From Acanthaster planci (lineage: Eukaryota; Echinodermata; Asteroidea; Valvatida; Acanthasteridae), in the NCBI RefSeq assembly GCF_001949145.1, contig NW_019091362.1, positions 5,165,831 through 5,229,830 on the forward strand: a stretch of 64,000 nt of DNA. Reading direction: 5' to 3'. This document shows positions 25,662 to 35,659 of this stretch, piece after piece. The notes under the pieces were generated by a model that did no database searches, was not told the origin of the DNA, and was given only the letters and a program-made list of their open reading frames with translations. A program made the translations under genes and the position numbers. The stretch's first letter is position 1. Each line of letters begins with the position of its first letter.

Positions 25662-25742
25662 GCCCACCATTGGTGTGGCCTGGATATTACTGCGTCTTAT
25701 ATGTGCGCAGCACAGCAATTTCCTGGCCACACTGGTGGGGTT
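25662..25742. repeat. Short inverted repeat
   Basis: CCCACCATTGGTGTGGCC and GGCCACACTGGTGGGG form imperfect arms about 45 nt apart. The same hairpin is present in segment copy 2 near 28,298-28,377. Confidence 0.6.
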
Positions 25743-26171
25743 ACTTGTACATACGGAAATGCAGTGTTCTTGGCATTAACAACAACATCATTACAACTTA
25801 TCGGGGGAGGGGGGGTCTGAAGAATAGCTTACTTTTTGGGTGTTTCTTTCCACTGGTGTGCAACGTTCTGAAAATTATGATGCAATACGTCAAATGCACG
25901 GGCCTGGCTTGACCTGCACGTTTACTGCTGATATGCCTGAAATAACTTGATATACCCATTGCACGGTCTTGTCCAAAGACGTCAGTGATTAATAGTTGTT
26001 TCCGTTATTACCACAGAGCGCCCTCAGCTCTGACAACTGCTTTTGACTTTTTGCAAGCTAGTCTCTATCCAATATCTGAGGAATCTGATTATAATCCTTT
26101 GATTTAATGGTCCCGTATCGCCCACTATCACGTGCAGAAAAACAGATGAATTCACCCTTTTTCCAAAAAAG

Positions 26172-26215
26172 TTAATAATAATAATAATAATGATTAATTG
26201 TAATAATAATAAAAG
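26172..26215. repeat. TAA/TTA microsatellite
   Basis: An interrupted AATAAT run. The matching run in copy 2 (28,793-28,825) differs in length and purity. Confidence 0.85.
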
Positions 26216-26466
26216 AAAAAGATTGGTTACACGTTGCCGGCAACATTCGGTTATTATCGTTGATGGTTGGGCCTTTTCGGTTATGCATCTTGACTGATCT
26301 TGATTTTCAAACATTTGGAAACGCATTCAGTTACAGTGGATATATTGACGGCGCTGGTGTTTGAGTTATACGCTTAATACGGGCGAACATAGGCATATAA
26401 ACGAATAGACCATCAGATCTTATTCAAAACAGAGGTATTCCATAAACTATGGGCAAATTTAAACAC

Positions 26467-27362
26467 AGTTGAAGAACTAATCCTGTCTTCGCAGTGGATC
26501 TTGAGATGTCTTAGCTGGTACATCTGACCGCGCTGGAGTCTCTTGATGTGGCAACGGTATACGATGTAGGTTTCAAGAGAGTAGAGAAGGCAGGTGAGGA
26601 CCACTGCACGGTACACCTTGCACTTGGTTGTCAGCCGGATGCCGTGTTTCTTCCAGACCTTAGACTGGAGCTTCCCATAGCTTCTGTGGCTGCACTGATG
26701 CGCCTCTCCTCTTCTTTTCCAGGGTGTTGCCACTGGAGACTGTGCTGCTAAGGTAGGTAAAGCTGTGCACAGCTTAAAGTTGGTTTCCGTCAAGAGACAG
26801 CTCTGGGTAGGCGTAGACAGTGTGTTGAGGAGGTTTGAGCATGACCTCAGTCTTTCTGGTGCTGTTGATGAGGCTGATCGCTTTGAGCAACCAAGTGGAA
26901 GGCATCGAAAACGGCTGGAGCTCGCTTCAGAGTGTGACACCGTGGCAGAGTCATCTGCACAGAGCAGCTCGGGAACACAGACGGTTCTGGTCGAGGTTTT
27001 GGCCTCAATATGGCTGATGTTGAACAGCTTTCCATCCAAGCGTGTACTGAGATGAACGCCACCATGCTGTAAACACATTTGTAGGACAGCACTGAGGTAG
27101 TTTAAGAACAGGGAGGGAGCCAACACACAGCCTTGCTTGGCGCCTTGGTTCAAAATGAACTGGTCAGAGAGCGTGCCGTTGAGGGAGACATGGGCCATCA
27201 TGCCAGTGTGAAGCTGAGAGATGAAGCTGACGATGCCTTCACTACAGCCTCAGAAAATACCAAAGACACTCCATGTTCACTGTATCAAAAGCTTTGGTAA
27301 AGTCGATGAACACGATGTACAAGGGTACGTTCTGTTCGATGGCTTTCTCTTGAAGCTGATGC
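26467..27362 (-). mobile_element. LINE fragment (RT C-terminal half)
   Basis: On the minus strand: FTKAFDTVNMECLWYFLRL (near 27,300), NQGAKQGCVLAPSLF, ELLCADDSATVSHSE (the RT metal-binding ADD), then SKVWKKHGIRLTTKCKVYRAV and RHLKIHCEDRIS. It is truncated at 26,467 and at the N. Sequence matches 29,726-30,454. Confidence 0.85.
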
Positions 27363-27363
27363 N
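27363..27363. other. Single N at duplication junction
   Basis: One ambiguous base sits exactly where copy 1 of the duplicated segment ends and copy 2 begins. Confidence 0.99.
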
Positions 27364-30300
27364 CGGGTAGGCCCGTCCGAGGATAATAAATATTCTTAGG
27401 TGGGGTGGGGAACCACCACAGGTACATACTAAAACGTAGAGTGCACTCGACAAAAAAGCACGTAGACTTGAATGGACCACATGTACCACTAAATGAATGA
27501 TTAACCCTAAACATCAATATGTGCATAACGTTGCCGGAAAGAATGATGTAACCTGTAATGGAGGATGTCCAAACGCGCAGCTCTGTGATCAAAATGAAGT
27601 TTCACAGACCATGCATGATGACCGACTCATTGAATCTGCATGGAAAAGGTGAACATACATTGCTTCAAGTTCGTCTGGGGGACACAGTTCTCCAACTTTA
27701 GTGAGTGTTCAGAGCTGTTTGGGCGAAAAGTTGTCCGACATATTAACATACCTTTTATGTTGAAATACAGCAATCTGTACTGTGCCACTGCGCAGAAAAC
27801 AATAAAGAAAAGTTATTTTCTGTTTGGTCATGATATTAACAATTCTATCTACCGGCAAACGTTTACTTTCTCCAGCATTCTGCTGGGACAACGTATTGCT
27901 AAGGATTATAATATGTGAGTAGTTTATCTATATGAACAGATTCCTTTAACACACCGGTTAAGTCGATTAACCATCAACGCACTTGAACTCGTTTTGACTT
28001 AACGAATAAAACCCATTTTTCTATGCGTTAACCATACGGTGACAAACAACTGTACCCATTGCGTCAAAGAGGGATATGGCAGGAAATACACAGGGACAGA
28101 ACAGGCATGGTAAGGTGATCCATTACATTGCTGTCTTTTACAAGCTTAATAATCCAGGACCCGCCTCGGCCAATGAGTGAATCATTACGCCACGTCACCT
28201 GCTGTGCCTCTGCCTACTCTCAGATTGTCGAAATGGTTAACTTGGCTGGTCAGAAACCCGAGAAAACTGTGATACGGCAACGTTGATAGAAGACTAGCCC
28301 ACCACTGGTGTGGCCTGGATATTACTGCGCCTTATATGCGCTCAGCACAGCAATTTCCTGGCCACACTGGTGGGGTTACTTGCAGTGTTCTTGGCATTAA
28401 CAACATCATTACGACTTATCAGGGAGGGGGGTCTGAAGAATAGCTTAAACTTTTTGGGTGTTTCTTTCCACTGGTGTGCAACGTTCTGAAAATTATGATG
28501 CAATACGTCAAATGCACGGGCCTGGCTTGACCTGCACGTTTAATGCTGATATGCCTGAAATAACTTGATATACCCATTGCACGGTCTTGTCCAAAGACGT
28601 CAGTGATTAATAGCTGTTTCTGTTATTACCACAGAGCGCCCTCAGCTCTGACAACTGCTTTTGACTTTTTGCAAGCTAGTCTCGATCCGATATCTGAGGA
28701 ATCTGATTATAATACTTTGATTTAATGGTCCCGTATCGCCCACTATCACGTGCAGAAAAACAAATGAAATCAGCCTTTTTCCAAAAAAAGGTTAATAATA
28801 AAAATAATTATAATAAAAAAAAGAAAAAGATTGGGTACACGTTGCCGGCAACATTCGGTTATTATCGTTGATGGTTGGGCTTTTTTGGTTATGCATCTTG
28901 ACTGATCTTGATTTTCAAACATTTGGAAACGCATTCAGTTAGGTGGATATATTGGCGGCGCTGGCGTTTGAGTTATACGCTTAATACGGGCGAACATAGG
29001 CATATAAACGAATAGACCATCAGATCTTATTCAAAACAGAGGCATTCCATAAACTATGGGCAAATTTAAACACAGTTGAAGAATTCCAGTCTCAAAATTC
29101 TAGGAAACCATTTTTCGCTTGTAAAAAAATTATCTTTTTAATTAATCTGGCCTATATATGTAGATTCAAAACAATACAGTTGGAACACTTGAAAAGTAGA
29201 GATAACAGTCTCTCACTCCCCCTCCCCCTCTCTCTTCGATGTCACTCCAGAGGAGTACGGCGACTTCGGCAGTGTCGTCCATGGGCGTACAGCCCAATGT
29301 GTTGAGAGCATCGTCTGCCGCAGTGGCGGCAGCAAAAGTAAAGGGTGCGCGTTTCACTATTGGCGACCGAGGCAGCCCTAGCAGCAGCACACTTTTGACT
29401 ACGCTACACTGACTCCTCAGCCAAACGGTCATCGATGAGGGAAGCGGAATCCTGATTGCAAATCTCCACCTTGAACGGTCGCTTGCTCTGTCCTCCCAGC
29501 AGTCGACGTCCATGGCTCAGGCCTTCAGATGTCTTTTGAGACAGTTCTTGAATCTAAGCTCCGGCCTGCTTCCGCTTCTTGCGCCTTTTACTTGTTCACC
29601 AAAGAAGACAACTTTGGGAAGCCGCAAGTCTTCCATGCGGACTACATGGCAACTCCATCGCAGTTGACACTGCGTGAGTAGTGCCTCAACACTGAGAATG
29701 CCTGCTCGTTTTATTACTTCCTCGTCGCTAATCCTGTCTTGCCAGTGGATCTTGAGATGTCTTAGCTGGTACATCTGACCGCGCTGGAGTCTCTTGATGT
29801 GGCAACGGTACACGATGTAGGTTTCAAGAGAGTAGAGAAGGCAGGTGAGGACCACTGCACGGTACACCTTGCACTTGGTTGTCAGCCGGATGCCATGTTT
29901 CTTCCAGACCTTAGACTGGAGCTTCCCATAGCTTCTGTGGCTGCACTGATACGCCTCTCCTCTTCTTTTCCAGGGTGTTGTCACTGGAGACTGTGCTGCT
30001 AAGGTAGGTAAAGCTGTGCACAGCTTAAAGTTGGTTTCCGTCAAGAGACAGCTCTGGGTAGGCGTAGACAGTGTGTTGAGGAGGAGGGAGCATGACTCAA
30101 TATGGCTGATGTTGAACAGCTTTCCATCCAAGCGTGTACTGAGATGAACGCCACCATGCTGTAAACACATTTGTAGGACAGCACTGAGGTAGTTTAAGAA
30201 CAGGGAGGGATCCAACACACAGCCTTGCTTGGCGCCTTGGTTCAAAATGAACTGGTCTGAGAGCGTGCAGTTGAGGGAGACTTGGGCCATCATGCCAGTG

Positions 30301-30454
30301 TGAAGCTCAGAGATGAAGCTGACGATGCCTTCACTACAGCCTCAGAAAATACCAAAGACACTCAATGTTCACTGTATCAAAAGCTTTGGTAAAGTCGAAT
30401 AACACGATGTACAAGGGTGCGTTCTGTTCGATGGCTTTCTCTTGCAGCTGATGT
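27364..30454. repeat. Duplicated segment, copy 2
   Basis: Matches 24,506-27,362 from its first base. It lacks the SINE and a 165-bp stretch of LINE but keeps the LINE 3' end (29,084-29,725). Beyond 30,454 the LINE continues, so copy 2 is the more complete version. Confidence 0.9.
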
Positions 30455-32225
30455 AAAGATGTGATGACTACATTGATCGGGATCTGGAACTGGGGAAGCC
30501 ACACTGCGATTCAGGGAGAACTGCATCGAGGATAGTTTGAGGCGCTTCAGAATCACTTTGCCAAGCACTTTGCCAGCGGTTGACTGAAGTGAGATGCCTT
30601 TGTAGTTGCTGCAATCTTGCTTGTTGCCATTCTTCTTCAAGATATGGATGACGGCAGCGTCCTTGAACTCCTGTGGCACAGACTTCTCTTTCCAGATAAC
30701 TGAGAGGGCGTCATAGAGAGCACGAGTGATCTGTCCTCCCCCATTCTGGTAGATCTCCACTTGGATACCATCCATTTATATGGCTTCGTATAGCCTGTCG
30801 CACTTTGAGCAGAGGATCGTCAGCACTGCGAAGCACCAGACGCTGAGCGATTCTGTCAAGAATCGCGATATCAGCGTTTGGTCTTTGGTTCAGGAGCCGG
30901 ACAAAGTATGTCCATCGTTCAAGGATATCACCCTGTTCAGTCGAGGGGGTAGTGTCATCAATTGCAAGCAGTTCCTCCATGGTCAGAAATAGTCTTCAGT
31001 GCTTGGTTGTAGCCTCTGGTCTCCAATATCTTCTCTGGATTTCCTCAGCTTTCTGATCCCACCACTGGTCTTCCATGTCTCTGGCGTTGCAGTTCTACCC
31101 TCAATCTAGTGAACTCAGATCTGGATCTTTGGCAGCTGGGCTTGGAGAGACAAGCCTGGTAGGCTTTGCACTTGTCTTCAAGGAGCTATGAGATGTGGAA
31201 ATCAGAGTCATCGAACCAGTCCTGATTCCTAAGCTTTGGATGCCCCAGTACTTCTGTAGCAGCTTTGTAAAGAAAAGAGCTGAAGTTCTGTCACTTATCA
31301 GCGGCAGCGGAGTTGGTAGCAGGAGAGAAGTGCCGACAAAAGGTAGTGGAAAGGTCTTCCCTAGCACTGGACTTCTTGAGTCGACTAACGATGAGCTTCG
31401 TGCTTGGGTCAGGGGCTTATCTATGTCTAAGCCGGTGATAGATGGAGACCTTGAGTCGGTATCTGATCATGTAGTGATCAGTACCACGTTCTGTGCCTCT
31501 CATGGTCCTAGTGATGCACACGTCCGGTACGGGTCCTGTTTTGGCCTATCAAACTATAGTCCAGAGGATGAGCGTGTCCAGATCTTGGTTTTCTCAATGA
31601 GAAATGATGAGCAGCCACAATGAACAGGGTGTTGGCCACTGTGAGTGAAAACTCGTTGCACAGTTGCAGTAGGAGCTCTTCGTTGCTGTTTTAAGATCGA
31701 AAACTGCCGAGGACTCTTGGCCATACATCTTAGTTGTGTCCGACATTGGCGTTAAAGTCTCCAAGCACCACAACTGCATATATCTGTGCAGGGGGTGTTC
31801 TGCAACACTTCTTTGGGTTGAGAGTAGACAGAAGCTGCGCAGAGTCGTTAGTCATCGTCGGAGCATACATACTGACCAAGGTCATGTGTGTGGTGGGGGA
31901 GATGGCAAGTCGTAGCGTCATCAGTTGGTCTAACACTGGGCGAGGCATCTAAGTCAGCCGGGGGAGCAACCGATTAGCAATGGCAAAAAAAGTGCCAGCA
32001 GTGCCCTAGCTGTAGCTTTGATCCATGGGGTTGCCAGACTAGGAGAAGGTGTGGATCTTCTCCCTCCTTTCTCCTATGTCTGGGAGCCTCATCTCTTAGA
32101 GCGCAGCGATGTCCACGCCTAAAGCATCGAGCTCCTTGCCAAGGAGAGCAATTCGTCTTTAGCGGAGGATAGTGTTGTTGTCAAGGAGGGTTTGCACGTT
32201 CCAACATGCGATCTGAAGCTTTGAT
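29166..32225 (-). mobile_element. Non-LTR retrotransposon (LINE) with APE endonuclease and RT, decayed
   Basis: On the minus strand the apurinic-type endonuclease begins near 32,225 (IACWNVQTL), continues with LDQLMTLRLAI, LVSMYAPTM and LGDFNANVG (31,950-31,730), then a linker and the RT start at 30,775 (MDGIQVEIYQNGG, FKDAAVIHILKKNG, CSNYKGISLQSTAGK), FTKAFDTVN near 30,380, GAKQGCVLDPSLF near 30,230 and the C-terminal SKVWKKHGIRLTTK, HWQDRISDEEVI and QLRWSCHVVRMEDLRLPK. Between ISHIE and SCSLLLN about 165 bp is missing relative to the copy at 26.4-27.4 kb, removing the ADD active site. The tail CWEDRASDRSRWR continues to about 29,166 past a stop. Clade (CR1/Jockey group or relative) not resolved. 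Confidence 0.85.
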
Positions 32226-34960
32226 TTGCAATTTCACCCACTGAGAAGGAAAACCCGCTGACCGTGGGAAGCCAGCCAGGTTGATTGAAGGGTGAGCTTT
32301 TTGTACCTCACGATTTCTAGAGGCGTCCGCGGATTGGGGCAGGCTGGGCATCCCTTGAAAAAGGCCGCCTGGTCACCCAGGAAGGACCTCACAGCACTAT
32401 CACCCGTCAGAAGCTGTGCAACCATCACTCCTGGCAGCAAAAAATGCAAGAACTTTCTACCGGCTTCCAGCTTCTCAAACTTTCTGGCAGCACAAGAGGT
32501 CTTGTCGCTTTGCAACTTGGAGTTGCCGAAGTAGCCTGCACAAAAAAATAAGTGAGGGAAGCATAGTGCGGGTACTCTTCCGTCCTCTGGGTTATGTGGC
32601 GGGAAATCAAGCGGCATGAAGAAGATCCAGATAACTTGGCCAGCAACTTGACTGCCCTGCAATATCAGACTCACGAAGCTGATAATCTTGGCCAGCTACT
32701 TCTTCGAGGATGTAAATTAAAACTACTAAGCTTATCAAAAATTCATTCAGGCCTCAAAAAGCCAAACCCAATAGAACTGATCCCTTGATTGTACAACTTG
32801 AAAGAGTATATTTTCTTGATCAAGCATCATGAGCTAACCAACATATTTAGATCCACTTGGATGCAGCAAATTGATGGACAAGGAAATCACACGTGCATCA
32901 TCTCAGACTCATTGAGAGTTGCACTACAGAAACACTTACCTGTTGTTGAATTTGACATCTGCGGAAGGGAGACACACACACATCTCACTGGGATACTATG
33001 TTTTATTCTCTTTCGTTCGAGCAGAAGTATGACCTGTAATTAGAAATTATTGTCTTCGATGTCTGACACCAGCCCTGTTTCATTCAAAGACATAGAAATA
33101 ACTTTTCTACATGAAGTTATTTTGAGCCGTTCAATTTCAAAGGCTACAAAAGAAGGCACTGAATACATTTTTCAGGCAAATTACGTACATTATAGGCTGT
33201 ATTTAAGATTATCACCACGGCTGAACCATCCAGTGCGAGTAAAAGTAAGAAGATTTCTTCTTCAGCTTCGCTATTCGAAAGAAGGTGGACGACAGAAGTA
33301 AAAATTCAAGAAATGGGTCGCTGGTAACAGCATATGGAAATTCATGATTCTTCATACAGAGTTCACTGAAAACCACTGTCCAAGGAAAGAAGACCCTCAA
33401 TCATCAAAAGCAAGGAAAGCAGCACATAAACACAAAGAAACTGTGATGCGGCAAGTATCACCATGCCCTGTTACAATAGCACGTTGTATTGACCTTCAAC
33501 AGTAGAACCGCTTTCCAAGTAATGAGACTCAATGAAGGAATGGCTAGTGTAACCACAAGACTCTTGTGGAGGAAAGCAGCGCTGGACTGGAAGGGCCACT
33601 GAGGCAGTCCACCGGCCTTATAAGGAGAAATCAGTATTCATTAATTTGACTAGTCCTATCCTCAAATCCAAATGAACCAAACACATTCATTCACGCTGTT
33701 TTAATATTCAAAGGACTAGTAGCCAATACCTAATAAGGCAAGGAAACTTGTATGGTGGATGAATGAAATGTCCAGTAAATGTATAAAATCCATATAAGAC
33801 CTGACAATCAGGCAGAGAGCCGCACATCGAGCCAGCTGAATAAACCACATCAATTACGGTACAACTTTGTCCCAAGACATTTTTTTGTGTCGAGTCATAT
33901 AACCTCTCGGGTTATACAAGTTACCATATTAATACAAGAGATCACAGCTTAATTTGTTACACTCATACAGCAGATCCCATGGTACAGACTAGAGACAGCC
34001 TTACCCGAAGACTGCAGATGCCTTGGAGGCTGTGGCCTGGAAGCTGAAGAGGTAACTGTGAGAAATCTTAAAGACGGTAGTTTTTGAGACATTTGATTTC
34101 ATATGGTGGCTTTAGTAATTGCCCTGACCAGATTAAGCATCTTGCTTTTATGAAAGACGTTCCATTATTTGTTTGGAATTCCATATCTGCCTTCGTGCAT
34201 CGCACGTCGTGCGTCGCCCGTTTTTTTGTTTGGGTGTGGGTGTGTTTTTGGTTATGCTTGCGCAGTGCTATTTTCCACTTTACAATTGATCCTTTCGTGT
34301 ACTTGTTCAATCGATCCGCCATGCCTGTCTGTCCTTCCACGATATTCCACCAGATCATACCCCCGGAAATACAACTTTGAACTAAATGTTTATAATAGAT
34401 TTCTTACAACAGTGATTCCTTAATATCTTTTATAGAACTAATTCAACATTATTTTGAAGGCGGGCATACTTCAGATGAAATCTGCTGTATACTCAAATTA
34501 GACATAACTTGAGTTGCACGTAGGAACACAGAAGTCTTTTACACAGTAATGTTACTTTGTTAGCCCCATAAACAGTGCTGATGTGCTGGACTACCTGTGC
34601 TAATTGGCCTATCCACCATGGCATACACACCCACAAAAACTAACACGTCATATTTGCTTAAAATTAAACCAAGTGATAATTGCCCCCTAAAACTCAATAA
34701 AAAGTTACTTATCCACAGCACAATTGACAAAAACAATTTGCTGTCTAGTTTATGTGGATTCAAGGTGAAATTGAGAGGAAAAAATAGAATGTATGATATT
34801 CTGGTAGATTTCTTTCTGGAATTTCATGAAAACAAGTTAGCACATTTTTATCCCCGCATGCACACGACCAGAGAATTGAACTCAGGGACAGGTGGACACT
34901 CGCATTCCAACGTTTTGTCGATTAGCCTGAGCAGCCGTTTGTTGAACTTCACACAGTTCA
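32226..34960. other. Intergenic; LINE leader then nothing recognised
   Basis: 32,226-32,670 may be the 5' leader of the LINE. From there to 34,960 open stretches are short and carry no family motif. No RNA gene or repeat array was seen. Confidence 0.45.
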
Positions 34961-34964
34961 GGTT

Positions 34965-35362
34965 GTTCCTGCCCAAAGCTGGTGACACGGAACTGCAAAA
35001 AAATAACATTGCGCACAATCAAAGTATAGCTACTCAGCAATATATGGAAATAGTTCCCGCCCGAAGCTGGTGACGCGGAACTGCAAGTGTATCTTACATA
35101 GCGTTTTAGGCAAAGTGTAGCTATTCGGCAAAAATTAGAGAGACTGTTCCCGCCCGAGCCTGGTGACGCGGAACAGCAACACATATCAGCAAAAGTACCG
35201 GTACCATGGCAATCAGCAATTGTCAGCGATTGCTCACGCCCGAGCCTGGTGACGCGGAACAGCAACTCATATCAGCAAAATACATAGAGCTATCAGCAAA
35301 AATGTATGAAAAGCAATTGTCATATCAGCATTTGTTTCTGCCCAAAGCACACGGAGCGGTAA
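34965..35362. repeat. Minisatellite, about five units of 86-102 bp
   Basis: Units start at 34,965, 35,053, 35,146, 35,232 and 35,334. Each opens with a conserved core of about 29 nt, of the form GTTCCCGCCCGA, then GCTGGTGACGCGGAAC, whose ends (GTTCC/GGAAC) are complementary. Spacers contain ATCAGCAAAA words. The last unit is degraded. Confidence 0.9.
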
Positions 35363-35611
35363 ATTAATTTTGGAATGTACCTGCGCGGTACGAAGCCTTC
35401 GAAATGCAAATTCAAACAGCAATTACATCTGGCAGAATGCAAAATTACCAAACTTTCATGAACAAATTAACAAGGATTTACTCCAGCATACAATAACTTT
35501 GGGCCAACCATCAAACCCTGGGATCGGACAGCAATTTCCACGAGGTGCGGCCCGACTTGGGCTTGCGCTGGGTTGCTGGAATAACGGGCAACTAATGAGC
35601 ATTTTCAACAA

Positions 35612-35642
35612 NNNNNNNNNNNNNNNNNNNNNNNNNNNNNNN
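35612..35642. other. Assembly gap (31 N)
   Basis: A run of unknown bases between the minisatellite flank and the distal end of the second Ngaro-like element. Confidence 0.99.
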
Positions 35643-35659
35643 CCCCTTTCAGCTATTTA

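Larger units (their letters stand above)
24506..27362. repeat. Duplicated segment, copy 1
   Basis: Nearly identical, a few percent divergent by eye, to 27,364-30,454. Relative to copy 2 it keeps about 230 bp containing a SINE (24,625-24,857) and about 165 bp of LINE with the RT active site, but lacks about 640 bp of the LINE 3' end (junction at 26,467). It ends at the single N at 27,363. Confidence 0.9.

Noticed and set aside
25005-27918. 92-codon open frame conserved at 25,005-25,283 and 27,640-27,918
   Set aside because: The whole surrounding segment is duplicated at a few percent divergence, so conservation says nothing about coding; no motif.
34882-35265. Cys/Ser/Gly-rich open frame, and a possible CRISPR-like array
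   Set aside because: It is the minisatellite read in frame; the repeats are unequal in spacing, spacers are related to each other, and the context is a eukaryotic genome.
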